Source of the DNA: Sphingomonas sp. LR60
GTDB taxonomy: Bacteria; Pseudomonadota; Alphaproteobacteria; Sphingomonadales; Sphingomonadaceae
DNA: 64,000 bases
Reading direction: 5' to 3'
NCBI RefSeq assembly: GCF_036855935.1
Contig: NZ_JASPFK010000001.1
Location: forward strand, 3,288,501 to 3,352,500
Below the pieces are notes generated by a model. It was not told the origin of the DNA and did not search any database. It saw only the letters and a program-made list of their open reading frames with translations. The position numbers and the translations under genes were made by a program. Shown piece by piece: positions 10,301 through 18,246 of this stretch. How positions within the stretch are numbered: the first letter of the stretch is position 1; the number at the start of each line of letters is the position of its first letter.

Positions 10301-10697
10301 CCAGAAACCCGGCTCGGCGAAGGGCGTGCTGTTCATCACGATCGAGGACGAGACCGGTGTCGCCAATATCATCCTGTGGCCCGACCGGTTCGAGGCGCAG
10401 CGCACCGTCGTCATGTCCTCGGCGATGATCAGCGTCACCGGCGTCGTCCAGCGCGAGGGCGAGGTGATCCATGTCATCGCCGACCGCATCCACGATCGCA
10501 CCGCGATGCTGCGCGAGGTCGGCGATATCGACCTGCCGCGCCTCACCAGCCGCGGCGACGGCGCGACCCACCCCGGCTCCCCCGATCGCGGCGACCCCGG
10601 CTGGAAGACGCGCGTCCGCAGCGATTATCATCCGCCGTTCCGCAACGGCTGCGATCCAGAGGATGTCATCCCGATCCGCAGCCACGATTTCCATTAG
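7392..10697 (+). CDS. dnaE2: Error-prone DNA polymerase DnaE2
   Basis: C-family DNA polymerase alpha subunit used for mutagenic translesion synthesis with ImuA/ImuB. 1101 residues, full length. An N-terminal PHP domain is present (YSELQVSTHFCFLRGVSS, GITDRNSVAG). The catalytic aspartates sit in PDIDIDFEHE near residue 387, and the helix-hairpin-helix region in RRSGVPLATLEKLAKAD. A C-terminal OB fold near residues 955-1005 reads VAGIILVRQKPGSAKG and FITIEDETG. DnaE2 rather than the replicative DnaE1 is supported by length, the imuAB neighbourhood and the upstream SOS boxes. It is separated from imuB by 139 bp carrying a family C repeat. Confidence 0.96.
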   Translation: MTYSELQVSTHFCFLRGVSSCEELFTTASQMGLPALGITDRNSVAGIVRAMVAAEQTSAQGNPVRMVAGCRLDLVTGASLLVWPQDLAAWSRLTRLLTIGKARACPQHGEKGRCFLHWEDVAAHAAGLVAALVPGADGADEGEMRWMADLFSAGSGDPRGHVCLTQQRRPDDARRLYEAAFVARRYGLAPLATGDVLYHHPDKRMIQDVVTAIREKTTIDDLGLRRERSADRCLHPPYEMERRFARFPDALAAVEAVVERCTFSPRDLRDQYLYPEEKVMTGQTPQQALEKLAIRALDRRFDGAVPQAYLDLLAKELGLVAKLNYAAYFLTVHSIVEYARSQDILCQGRGSAANSVICFVLGITSIDPIVHQLLFERFLSENRAEPPDIDIDFEHERREEVIQWIYDTYGHDHAALTAVVSRFRARGAVREVGKALGLPEDMTAALAGQVWGWSEEGVADRHVDALNLDRGDPRLALTLELARELIGTPRHLSQHPGGFVLTRDRLDALVPIEPAAMADRRVIEWEKEDVEEAGMMKVDILGLGMLGCMRRAFDLLARHKNVQLTLDHPDLQTDDKATFAMIQKADTLGVFQIESRAQMAMLPRMLPVNFYDIAIQVAIVRPGPIQGDMVHPYLKRREQKRRHPAIEFDYPSPELKAVLGKTFGVPLFQEQAMKVAIEGAGFTPARADELRKAMATFKYTQGVGQFKTELIEGMAKKGIGPDFAERLVKQIEGFGSYGFPESHAASFAKIAYASSWMKCHHPDVFCCALLNAQPMGFYAPAQIVRDAREHGVEIRPVCVVDSDWDTRLVEEGDPARLPLRLGMKIVHGVSMIHVARIIAARAEAPFRSVEDLWRRSGVPLATLEKLAKADGFHALGLDRRQALWAIRGLGETPLPLLEAAERREPPVSLVPLTAGREVVEDYRATQLTLREHPLFFLRDRLADQRVIPCAQLRQTRDGRRVEVAGIILVRQKPGSAKGVLFITIEDETGVANIILWPDRFEAQRTVVMSSAMISVTGVVQREGEVIHVIADRIHDRTAMLREVGDIDLPRLTSRGDGATHPGSPDRGDPGWKTRVRSDYHPPFRNGCDPEDVIPIRSHDFH

Positions 10698-10761
10698 ATA
10701 CGTCAGTAACTTGTAATGAATCACGCTAACAATTTCGCGCCGGTTCGGCCATGGCCGGCGC

Positions 10762-11211
10762 ATGGCTGACCCCGTCTACCAGCTGGTCTATATCAGCCGC
10801 GCTACCCGACCCCTCGACGACCCCAACCTCACGCGACTGGCGACGAGCGCGTCCCGTTTCAACGGCAGTCAAGCGATCACCGGGCTCCTGCTCCATGACG
10901 GCGGTCGCTTCATCCAGGCGCTCGAAGGATCGCAGCCGCAGGTCGAAGCGCTGATGACCCGCATCGCGCGCGACCCGCGCCATGACGCGATCGCCTTCGT
11001 CGAACGACGCGCGGTTGCCGAGCGGCAATTCGGCGGCTGGGCGATGGACGCGCGCCGCGTTCGCGATGCGAGCGGCGCGAAGCTGTTCCTCCACGATCTC
11101 AAGCAGATGCTGGACGCGGTCGACGACCATCGACAGGTCGCCGCCTTCATCGGCTTCGCCATGCTCGGCCGCCCCGAGCTGCGCGCCCAACGCGCGTCGC
11201 CCGAGGCGTAG
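10762..11211 (+). CDS. BLUF-domain blue-light sensor protein
   Basis: Single-domain FAD-binding photoreceptor of 149 residues. BLUF signatures are clear: the N-terminal tyrosine in QLVYIS (Tyr10), an asparagine in RFNGSQ, ITGLLL, then GGRFIQALEG with the conserved glutamine, and FGGWAMD later. The C-terminal ~50 residues are a short helical cap with no output domain, so signalling must be through protein contacts. No recognisable EAL/GGDEF or antirepressor partner is adjacent; the downstream gene is convergent. Confidence 0.93.
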   Translation: MADPVYQLVYISRATRPLDDPNLTRLATSASRFNGSQAITGLLLHDGGRFIQALEGSQPQVEALMTRIARDPRHDAIAFVERRAVAERQFGGWAMDARRVRDASGAKLFLHDLKQMLDAVDDHRQVAAFIGFAMLGRPELRAQRASPEA

Positions 11212-11215
11212 CAGG

Positions 11216-12217
11216 TCAGCCGACCGTCTGTTCGATCGTCCCGAAGATCGGATGGTGGCGATCGTCCTCCATCCAGATCCGCACCGTGTCGCCCTTGGCC
11301 AGGAACGGTGTCTTCGCCGTCCCCTGCTTGATCGCCTCGACCGTGCGCAGCTCGGCGAGACACGAATATCCGACCCCGCCGTCCGCGATCGGCCGTCCCG
11401 GTCCGCCATCGGCATCGCGGTTGGAGACGGTGCCCGATCCGACGATCGTCCCTGCCCCCAACGCGCGCGTCTTGGCGGCGTGCGCGATCAACGTCCCGAA
11501 GTCGAAGGTCATGTCCTCGCCCGCCTCCGCGCGGCCGAACGGTGCGCCGTTCACCTCGACCAGCAGGCGGCGGTGCAGCTTGCCGTCCTGCCACCAATCG
11601 CCCAGCGCCTCCGGCGTCACGAACACCGGCGAGAAGGCCGAGGCCGGCTTGCTCTGCAGGAACCCGAAGCCCTTGGCGAGTTCGGCGGGGATCAGGTTGC
11701 GCAGCGACACGTCGTTGGTCAGCCCGACCAGCCGGATCGCATCAAGCGCCTGTTCGCGCGTCGCGCCCTGCGGCACGTCGCCGGTGACGACCACCACCTC
11801 GCCCTCCAGATCGCAGCCCCAATCCTCGTCGGCGAGCGGGATCGCGTCGCGCGCGCCAAGGAAGCCGTCCGACCCGCCCTGATACATCAGCGGATCGTGC
11901 CAGAAGCTGTCGGGTAGCTCCGCCCCGCGCGCCTGCCGCACCAGCGCGACATGGTTCACGTACGCCGAGCCATCGATCCATTGATAGGCGCGCGGCAGGG
12001 GAGCGGCGGCGTCATGTTCGTGGAAGCGCTCGCGCGGAATCGCCTCGTTGCGCAGGTCGACCGCCAGCAGCTCCAGCGCGGGCGCGACCTGCGCCCAATC
12101 GTCCAGCGCGGCCTGCAGCGTCGCGCAGACATGCCCGGCATCGGCATACCAGGCCAGATCGTCCGAGACGACGACCAGGCGACCGTCGCGACCCTGCTTC
12201 AGACTGGCGAGTTTCAT
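11216..12217 (-). CDS. Fumarylacetoacetate hydrolase (FAH) family protein
   Basis: 333-residue FAH-fold enzyme, a family that hydrolyses C-C bonds in aromatic catabolism or decarboxylates oxaloacetate-like acids. Metal-binding and active-site blocks of the family are seen: DWGCDLEGEVVVV (acidic metal ligands), FGTLIAHAAKTRALGAGTIVGSGTVSN, and the GYSCLAELRTVEAI segment. The N-terminal AAPLPRAYQWIDGSAYVNHV is typical of two-domain family members. The start ATG gives MKLASLKQGRDGRLV, a standard beginning. The exact substrate cannot be read from sequence. Confidence 0.9.
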   Translation of the reverse strand: MKLASLKQGRDGRLVVVSDDLAWYADAGHVCATLQAALDDWAQVAPALELLAVDLRNEAIPRERFHEHDAAAPLPRAYQWIDGSAYVNHVALVRQARGAELPDSFWHDPLMYQGGSDGFLGARDAIPLADEDWGCDLEGEVVVVTGDVPQGATREQALDAIRLVGLTNDVSLRNLIPAELAKGFGFLQSKPASAFSPVFVTPEALGDWWQDGKLHRRLLVEVNGAPFGRAEAGEDMTFDFGTLIAHAAKTRALGAGTIVGSGTVSNRDADGGPGRPIADGGVGYSCLAELRTVEAIKQGTAKTPFLAKGDTVRIWMEDDRHHPIFGTIEQTVG

Positions 12218-12268
12218 GCGCTACCTCTCCTTGTTTCGACCGAGTGTAACGAGCCCGCGCGCGCCCCG

Positions 12269-12885
12269 CTACAGCCGCCGCAGCAGCAACGTCGCGCGTC
12301 CGATCACCTCGATCTCCGCCAGCGGCACCTGCTCGACCGGCCATAACGGATTGTCGCTGCGGATCTCGACCATGTCACCGTGCGGCACCAACCGCTTGAC
12401 CAGCACCGTGTCGCCCCGCCGCACGACATAGATGCCGCCGCGCGCCGCCAGCCGCCGCGCGCTGGCATCGACCAGCAAGCGATCGCCATCCCTCAACGTC
12501 GGCGCCATCGATTCGCCCGTGACCGCGATCACCGACGCCGCCTCCGGCGCCACCCCCGCGCCACGCAACGCCGCACGCGGGAGTCGCTCGGTCCGCAGCA
12601 CCCGCTCGTCGGGCACCTGCCCCACACCCGCCGCCGCCTTCACCGCCAGCCACGGCACTGCCACCACGTCGTCGGGCGGCGTCGGCGCGCCGAGCAGCGC
12701 CTCGTCGATCGCCAGGAAATCGGCCAGCATCCGCCGCTCTCGTTCGGGCAGCACACGCGGCGAGCCGCGGCTCACGAACTGCCCCAGATACGCCTGATTG
12801 CGCCCCACCATCCGCGACAACGCCGACAACGCCACCCGCGCGCGCGCGCTGCCGCCGCAAGTGCCTGTTGTGGAGTGTCGTTCAT
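12269..12885 (-). CDS. S24 (LexA-like) peptidase family regulator, frameshifted near the N terminus
   Basis: About 205 residues when repaired. The C-terminal half is an S24 fold with the serine in VTGESMAPTLRDGD and the lysine in DTVLVKRLV. The N-terminal part (LSRMVGRNQAYLGQFVSRGSPRVL) resembles the DNA-binding region of sphingomonad S24 proteins. ATG at 12885 (MNDTPQQALAAAARARG) has the expected start but is out of frame by one base with the rest. The lost base is in the GC/GGG tract at about 12836-12850. Without repair the gene would start at GTG 12835. It is divergent from 12970 across a LexA box, so it is probably SOS-regulated. It is not LexA itself, being too diverged in the N-terminal domain. 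Confidence 0.82.
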
Positions 12886-12933
12886 GGCATCACCCTACGC
12901 TGAGGATTTTTCCTCGACAAGGAGAACAAAGTA

Positions 12934-12948
12934 GAACATATGGCGAAC
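12934..12948 (+). promoter_or_regulatory. LexA (SOS) box between divergent S24 peptidase and small-protein genes
   Basis: GAACATATGGCGAAC matches GAAC-N7-GAAC exactly. A third GAAC at 12923-12926 precedes it with a six-base spacer. It lies 21 bp before the ATG at 12970 and 48 bp from the S24 start at 12885, so it could control both directions. Confidence 0.85.
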
Positions 12949-12969
12949 GAAGAGTCGGAGGGCTGATCC

Positions 12970-13146
12970 ATGTGTCTGTTGAGCGACATCGACACCTATT
13001 TGCGGCGGACGGGCGTCGCCGAAACGACGTTCGGGCGGCGCGCAGTGAACGATCCGCGGCTGGTGCGTGACCTGCGCCGCGGCCGCATCCCGGGCCCGGC
13101 GCTTTGCGCGCGTGTAGCGGCGATCATCGCGGCGCGCGCGTCGTGA
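12970..13146 (+). CDS. Small SOS-box-associated protein, unknown function
   Basis: 58-residue basic protein starting MCLLSDIDTYLRRTGVAET and continuing TFGRRAVNDPRLVRDLRRGR, which looks like a short helix-turn-helix-type module (TTFGRRA then RLVRDLRRGR). ATG at 12970. Its TGA overlaps the GTG start of the next gene (GTGA at 13143-13146), indicating translational coupling. The LexA box directly upstream suggests damage induction. I recall similar small unnamed proteins from sphingomonads, but no function. Confidence 0.7.
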   Translation: MCLLSDIDTYLRRTGVAETTFGRRAVNDPRLVRDLRRGRIPGPALCARVAAIIAARAS

Positions 13147-13550
13147 TCGGTCCGCGGTTCGAGCGCGCGGTGGCGCGCGACGCGGCGCGGGCCGGCGTGC
13201 TGCTCGCGACAGAACATCATTGCGCGGTCGCGTGGCACAGCGCCACGTTCTCGGGCGCACGCCACGAACTGGTCGTCAGTGCTGCGGCGGACGAAGCGCT
13301 CGATGGCTGGCTGGCACGGCTCGCGACCTTCGATCCAGCCATCCCCGGCCAGATCGTCGCCGACCTGCACGTCGCGGCGCGCGAGCCCTTCGGCGATCGC
13401 GTAATGCTGCGGCTCGAAGGCGTGACGGTCGCGTGCGACCTCAGCGGGCAGGAATGCGGTACAACGTCCGTTCGAGGAGCAGTGGGTCGACGAACGCCGC
13501 CGCCGACACCGGCTTGCACCGGCGCAGCGCACCTGGGTCGAACGCGCTGA
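13143..13550 (+). CDS. Unknown protein coupled to the small SOS-box gene
   Basis: 135 residues from GTG 13143, overlapping the previous stop by four bases. The first ~100 residues look like a real fold with regular third-position GC (FERAVARDAARAGVLLATE, WHSATFSGARHELVV, LPG-like PGQIVADLHV). The last ~35 residues are Thr/Pro/Gly-rich and overlap an oppositely oriented gene (13441-13740), so the true C terminus may be shorter or the frame may be damaged near 13430. No family assigned. Confidence 0.6.
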   Translation: MIGPRFERAVARDAARAGVLLATEHHCAVAWHSATFSGARHELVVSAAADEALDGWLARLATFDPAIPGQIVADLHVAAREPFGDRVMLRLEGVTVACDLSGQECGTTSVRGAVGRRTPPPTPACTGAAHLGRTR

Positions 13551-13740
13551 GCGGCAGGTTCAGGTCACGCGGCAGCGCGCGTTCGGGCGGCGGCGCCATC
13601 CACGCACACGGTGCCTGACCACCGGCGGCCGTGACGCGCTCGACGCGTCGCCGGCCAAGCCGCGATACCGCGGCAAGCATCGTATCGAGCACGCCATGGC
13701 TGCGCGCGGCGGGCGAGTGGAGCAGGGTGTCGTCGAACAT
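13441..13740 (-). CDS. Hypothetical protein, overlaps the convergent gene
   Basis: 99 residues from ATG 13740 (MFDDTLLHSPAARSHGVLDT), ending in LLLERTLYRIPAR. Codon third positions are consistently G or C, as in genuine genes here, and the ATG follows a plausible AT-richer leader. It overlaps the 3' end of 13143-13550 by 110 bases on the other strand; the minus-strand frame has the better coding character in the overlap. No domain recognised. Confidence 0.5.
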   Translation of the reverse strand: MFDDTLLHSPAARSHGVLDTMLAAVSRLGRRRVERVTAAGGQAPCAWMAPPPERALPRDLNLPLSAFDPGALRRCKPVSAAAFVDPLLLERTLYRIPAR

Positions 13741-13807
13741 GCCGCTTGATACCGCAGCAATGGTAAGCCGATGGTAAACGCCGCGGTAGCCATCTTTGGA
13801 TACCGAT

Positions 13808-13842
13808 TGCGGCACGCCGACGACACCACGCCGGCGTGCCGC
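13808..13842. terminator. GC-rich hairpin 3' of the PfpI-like gene
   Basis: TGCGGCACGCCG and CGGCGTGCCGCA are complementary 12-base arms around an 11-base loop. It lies just beyond the stop of the minus-strand gene 13849-14400. There is no clear T run, so factor-independent termination is uncertain. Confidence 0.5.
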
Positions 13843-13848
13843 ACGGGA

Positions 13849-14400
13849 TCAGTCCGCCAGTTCCTCGGTCAGCGCGTCGATGATCGCCTTGTTGAAGGCG
13901 GGGATATCGTCGGGCTTGCGGCTGGTGATCAGATTGTCGTCGATCACCACCTCTTCGTCTTCCACTTCCGCCCCGGCGTTCGCCAGGTCAGTGCGGATCG
14001 AGACGAACCCGGTGACGCGCCGCCCGTCGATCACGTCGGCCTCGGCGAGCAGCCACGGCGCGTGACAGATCGCGGCGACGATCTTGTCCTCGTCCATGAA
14101 CTGCTGGACGATCTCGACCGCCAGGTCCTCGACGCGCAGCTTGTCGGGGTTCGCGACTCCGCCGGGCAGCACCAAAGCGTCGTAATCGTCGACCTCGACC
14201 TCTTCCAGCGTCAGATCGGGCGTGGCGGTTTCCGCCTTGTTGATGTCGCCCTTCATTCCCTGGATCGGATCGCGCTTGATCGAGGCGAGCGTCACCGTTG
14301 CGCCCGCCGCTTCCAGCGCCTTGCGCGGTTCGAACAATTCCACGGTCTCGAACCCGTCGGCGGCGATCATCAGCACGCGGGCTTGCGACAAATCGGCCAT
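13849..14400 (-). CDS. DJ-1/PfpI-family protein (type 1 glutamine amidotransferase-like)
   Basis: 183-residue single-domain DJ-1/PfpI protein, a family linked to deglycase/chaperone and stress roles. The nucleophile elbow cysteine is in AAICHAPWLL near residue 107, preceded by DALVLPGGVANPD; the acidic partner is in the N-terminal ADGFETVELFEP. The start ATG at 14400 has AGGAGA six bases upstream. It is divergent from topoisomerase IB. Closest in type to YhbO/PfpI-like general stress proteins. Confidence 0.92.
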   Translation of the reverse strand: MADLSQARVLMIAADGFETVELFEPRKALEAAGATVTLASIKRDPIQGMKGDINKAETATPDLTLEEVEVDDYDALVLPGGVANPDKLRVEDLAVEIVQQFMDEDKIVAAICHAPWLLAEADVIDGRRVTGFVSIRTDLANAGAEVEDEEVVIDDNLITSRKPDDIPAFNKAIIDALTEELAD

Positions 14401-14475
14401 GTCATTCTCCTGATGGAAAGAAAGTGTCCCGGCGCCCCAACCCCCGCGCTGCGCGCACGTTCCGGGAACGATGCG

Positions 14476-15540
14476 ATGGGTTTGCGCATTTCAAAAGCCG
14501 GGTCACAGCACCGCGGAAGGGCACCGGTGGCAGGAAATATCGTGTTCTTTGAGGATGATACGGCTGGCATTACGCGCAAGCGCACGCGCCACGATGCCTG
14601 GGCCTATTACGATGTAAGCGGCAAGCGGATCACCGATCGCGACGAAATCGATCGATTGAACGCGATCGGCCTTCCCCCGGCCTATACCGAGGCATGGTTC
14701 TGCCCCGATCCCGACGGCCATATTCAGGCGTTCGGATGGGACGAGAAGGGCCGCAAGCAATATCGCTACCACCTCGGCTTCCGCGCGCAGCAGGAAGCAG
14801 CCAAATACGACCTCTGCGCGCCGTTCGGCCGCGCGCTGACCAAGCTGCGCACCCGCGTCGAGGTCGATTTGGAGCGCCGCCGCCACACCAAGGAGCGCAC
14901 CGTCGCCGCCGTGGTCAAGCTGCTCGACGTCGCCGCGCTGCGCATCGGCAACGAGACCTATGCGAAGACGAACAAGAGTTTCGGGCTGACCACGCTCCGC
15001 GACCGCCACGCGCAGATCAGCGGCAGCACGCTGAAGCTCGAGTACAAGGCGAAATCGGGCAAGATCCGCAAACTCAAGATCACCGACGGCAGCCTCGCGC
15101 GCTTCGTGAAGAAGTGTCAGGATTTGCCCGGCCAGAAGCTGTTTCAATATGTCGGCGACGATGGCGAGCCCCATGCGGTCACCTCCTCGGACGTCAACGC
15201 CTATCTCCGCGCGTCGATGGGGGAGAACTTCACCGCTAAGCATTTCCGGACCTGGGGCGCGAGCGTGGTCGCGTTCGAGGCGCTGATCGAGGCGGATGCC
15301 CCGATCGGTCTCAAGGCAATGCTCGAACCGGTCGTCGCGCATCTCGGCAACACCCCCGCCATCGCGCGAAAATCCTACGTCCACCCGGCGTTGATCGAAC
15401 TCGGCAAGGACAAGGCCGCGCAGGCGGCGTTTCGCCAGACGCTGCGGCTGCCGCGATCGACGCACTATCTCACGCGTACCGAGCGCGGGCTGATCGCCTT
15501 TCTCGAAGCCTGCGGTGCGTGCGAGCTGAAAGCCGCCTGA
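14476..15540 (+). CDS. DNA topoisomerase IB (poxvirus/eukaryote-like)
   Basis: Relaxes supercoils by a 3'-phosphotyrosyl nick. 354 residues. An N-terminal domain (PPAYTEAWFCPDPDGHIQAFGWDEKGRKQYRYH) precedes the catalytic domain. Catalytic residues are visible: Arg in AALRIGNETYAK, Lys/Arg in KLEYKAKSGK, the HFRTWG motif, and the nucleophilic Tyr in ARKSYVHP near residue 300. I start at ATG 14476; a GTG at 14527 nearer the conserved region is an alternative. Bacterial type IB enzymes are non-essential accessories of unclear role. Confidence 0.93.
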   Translation: MGLRISKAGSQHRGRAPVAGNIVFFEDDTAGITRKRTRHDAWAYYDVSGKRITDRDEIDRLNAIGLPPAYTEAWFCPDPDGHIQAFGWDEKGRKQYRYHLGFRAQQEAAKYDLCAPFGRALTKLRTRVEVDLERRRHTKERTVAAVVKLLDVAALRIGNETYAKTNKSFGLTTLRDRHAQISGSTLKLEYKAKSGKIRKLKITDGSLARFVKKCQDLPGQKLFQYVGDDGEPHAVTSSDVNAYLRASMGENFTAKHFRTWGASVVAFEALIEADAPIGLKAMLEPVVAHLGNTPAIARKSYVHPALIELGKDKAAQAAFRQTLRLPRSTHYLTRTERGLIAFLEACGACELKAA

Positions 15541-15541
15541 C

Positions 15542-16708
15542 ATGAGCAATACCAGTGCCGCCGCCGCCCAGAAGGCGGCGTTCGATGCCGATCGCGTCGG
15601 TGCGCAGGCCGGCGCGCTGTTCCATTCCAGCCTGATCTGGCTGCAACAGCATTGGCTGCAAATCCTGATCGCGGTCGGGATCGGCGTCGCGATCGCGCTG
15701 TTGCTGTTCTGGGTCCGCGCGTTCGGGCCACGGCTCGCGCATCGCAGCGCCTCGGGCAAGGGCTGGGCCGCCGTGCTCGGCCGCGCGATCGAGCGAACCA
15801 ACGCCTTCTTCATCGTCATGCTCTCGGCGAAGCTGGTCGACGGCTATGCCGCCACCCCCGCCGATGTCGACAAGACGATCACCTTCCTGTTCACCGTCGC
15901 CGCGGTGTTCCAGGCGGCGATCTGGGCACGCGAGCTGATCCTCGGTGCGATCGAGCACCGGACCCGCGACGAACATTATTCGGGCGAGGCGCTGATGAGC
16001 GCGATGGGGCTAATCCGCCTGCTCGTCAGCTTCGCGGTGTTCGCGATCGCCTTGGTCGTCGTGCTCAGCAACCTGGGCGTCAACGTCACCGGCCTCGTCG
16101 CGGGTCTCGGCGTCGGCGGCATCGCGATCGGTCTCGCGGCACAGGGCATCTTCGCCGATCTGTTCGCGGCGCTGGCGATCATCTTCGACCGCCCGTTCCG
16201 CCGCGGCGACAAGATCAGCTATGGCACCACCAGCGGCGTGATCGAGGCGATCGGGCTCAAGTCGACGCGCATCCGCGCCTTCACCGGCGAGCTGCGGATC
16301 ATCTCCAACCGCAACCTGCTCGACAAGGAAATCCAGAACACGTCGCAGCGCGATCACGTTCGCGTGTCCTACACGATCGGCGTCGCATATGAGACGTCGC
16401 CCGAGACGCTGGAACGCATTCCGGCGATCCTGACCGAGCTGGTCGAAGCGGAAGGCGCCAAGGTCGCGCGCGCCGGCTTCGAGACGTTCGGCGCGTCGAG
16501 CCTCGACTTCGTGCTCCAGGTCGACACGCCCGGCGACGATTGGGCGACTGCCCACTCCACCCGCAACCGCCTGCTCGTCGCGATCATCCGCCGCTTCGCG
16601 CAAGAGGGGATCAGCATCCCCTATCCGACCCAGACCACCTACACCGCCGCCCCGGACGGAACCTTGGTGATGCCCTACGCCGCACCTGAACACCTCCCGA
16701 AAGACTGA
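15542..16708 (+). CDS. Mechanosensitive ion channel (MscS family)
   Basis: 388 residues. A TM segment near residues 37-57 is followed by two more membrane segments, then the pore-lining helix with the MscS Gly/Ala pattern (VTGLVAGLGVGGIAIGLAAQ near residues 182-200) and the cytoplasmic beta domain (FDRPFRRGDKI ... KSTRIRAFTGELRIISN). It opens on membrane tension and protects from osmotic downshock. The start ATG is two bases after the topoisomerase IB stop, so the two are probably cotranscribed. Confidence 0.94.
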   Translation: MSNTSAAAAQKAAFDADRVGAQAGALFHSSLIWLQQHWLQILIAVGIGVAIALLLFWVRAFGPRLAHRSASGKGWAAVLGRAIERTNAFFIVMLSAKLVDGYAATPADVDKTITFLFTVAAVFQAAIWARELILGAIEHRTRDEHYSGEALMSAMGLIRLLVSFAVFAIALVVVLSNLGVNVTGLVAGLGVGGIAIGLAAQGIFADLFAALAIIFDRPFRRGDKISYGTTSGVIEAIGLKSTRIRAFTGELRIISNRNLLDKEIQNTSQRDHVRVSYTIGVAYETSPETLERIPAILTELVEAEGAKVARAGFETFGASSLDFVLQVDTPGDDWATAHSTRNRLLVAIIRRFAQEGISIPYPTQTTYTAAPDGTLVMPYAAPEHLPKD

Positions 16709-16731
16709 CCGTCGCTCGCTCCCCCACCCCC

Positions 16732-16824
16732 GTCATTCCCGCGAAGGCGGGAATCCAGAACCTCGGACGTGGCGGCCCTTGCCAAGACCCGCGTGTCTGA
16801 ATCCTCGACTGCGCGGGCATGACG
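16732..16824. repeat. Interspersed repeat, family B
   Basis: GTCATTCCCGCGAAGGCGGGAAT at the left, imperfect complement ending GCGCGGGCATGAC at the right. It occupies most of the spacer between the MscS gene and the symporter gene; no promoter was recognised in the remainder. Confidence 0.8.
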
Positions 16825-16922
16825 GCGCAGGTCGACCACGGCCCACCCGCCAAAAGCCCCGCTCCCCACCCGCAAACGCAAAGTTGCTGGCACAAACCCC
16901 TGCCCGCTCTCACCTCGGCAAC

Positions 16923-18194
16923 ATGCAGAAACCTTCCTTCACCGTGCAGGTCTTCGCCGGCATGGCGATCGGCATCGCGCTCGGCTTCGTGGCGCGCACC
17001 GCTCCCGACGGCGCACTCGCCGAAACGCTCCGCCTGACCGGCGACAGCTTCGTCAAATTGCTGAAGGCGCTGGTCGTCCCGCTGGTCTTCACCGCGCTGG
17101 TCGCCTCGGTGGCCGCGTTGCGAGACCTCGGCAACGCCGCACGGCTGGTCAGCCAGACGCTCTTGTGGTTCGCGATCACCGCACTGATCGCGGTCGCGAT
17201 AGGGCTGACGCTCGGCACGATCCTCCAGCCCGGCGTCCGCGCCGGGGTCGATGCCGCGAGCGCGGTCGCACCGGGCACCGCGGGCTCGTGGCTCGATTTC
17301 CTGCGCGGGCTGATCCCCGGCAATTTCCTCGGGCTGGAGGCGTCGACCAAGCTGAAGGACGGCGCAGCCACCACCGGCATCTCGTTCAACGTCCTGCAAT
17401 TGATCGTCGTCGCGATCGCGGTCGGCGCCGCGGCGGTGAAGGTCGGCACGGCGGGCGAGGCGTTCCTGTCGGTCAACGCCTCGCTGCTGACGATCTTCCG
17501 CCAGTTGCTCCGCTGGGTGGTCCGACTCACGCCGATCGGCACCGCCGGGCTGATCGGCACCGCGATCGTCCGCTACGGCTGGTCGTCGCTCGCCGCGCTC
17601 GGCAGCTTCGCGGGGGCGGTCTATCTCGGACTCGCGCTGGTGTTGTTCGGGGTCTATCCCGCGCTGCTCGCCGCCAACCGCCTGTCCCCGCGCCGTTTCT
17701 TCGCGACCGCTTGGCCGGCGATCCAGCTCGGCTTCGTCTCGCGCTCGTCGATCGCGACCTTGCCGGTCACCGAGGATGTCGCCGAAAAGGCCGGCGTCCC
17801 GCGCGATTATGCCGCCTTCGCGGTGCCGTTCGCCGCCACGACCAAGATGGACGGCTGCGCCGCGATCTATCCGGCGGTGTCGGCGCTGTTCGTCGCGCAA
17901 TATTACGGCATCGCCCTCCATGCGCCCGACTATGTCTTGATCGCGCTCGTCTCCGTCATCGGCTCGGCCGCGACTGCGGGGCTGACCGGCGCGCTGGTGA
18001 TGCTGACGCTCACGCTCACCACGCTCGGCCTGCCGCTCGAGGGTGCCGGACTGTTGCTCGCGATTGATCCCATCCTCGACATGGGTCGCACCGCGGTGAA
18101 TGTGGCGGGGCAAATCGTGGTCCCGCTGATCGTTGCACAGCGTGAAAAGCTGCTCGTTCCCGATACCGGACAGTCCGTAACGCAACCGGCATGA
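16923..18194 (+). CDS. Dicarboxylate/amino acid:cation symporter (DAACS family)
   Basis: 423-residue inner-membrane secondary transporter. Family landmarks are present: LLKALVVPLVFTALVASV in TM2-3, the hairpin motif RSSIATLPV near residue 280 (serine-rich tip of HP1), the TTKMDGCAAIYP version of the NMDGT motif near 312, and SAATAGLTGA in the HP2 region. KMDG in place of NMDG suggests altered cation or substrate preference. Start ATG 16923 (MQKPSFTVQVFAGMAIGI). The substrate is probably a dicarboxylate or acidic/neutral amino acid. Confidence 0.92.
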   Translation: MQKPSFTVQVFAGMAIGIALGFVARTAPDGALAETLRLTGDSFVKLLKALVVPLVFTALVASVAALRDLGNAARLVSQTLLWFAITALIAVAIGLTLGTILQPGVRAGVDAASAVAPGTAGSWLDFLRGLIPGNFLGLEASTKLKDGAATTGISFNVLQLIVVAIAVGAAAVKVGTAGEAFLSVNASLLTIFRQLLRWVVRLTPIGTAGLIGTAIVRYGWSSLAALGSFAGAVYLGLALVLFGVYPALLAANRLSPRRFFATAWPAIQLGFVSRSSIATLPVTEDVAEKAGVPRDYAAFAVPFAATTKMDGCAAIYPAVSALFVAQYYGIALHAPDYVLIALVSVIGSAATAGLTGALVMLTLTLTTLGLPLEGAGLLLAIDPILDMGRTAVNVAGQIVVPLIVAQREKLLVPDTGQSVTQPA

Positions 18195-18246
18195 ACCCTT
18201 CCGTGCCTGCGACGTTCGTGCAGTCACTGGTAGGAGTATGATCGAC

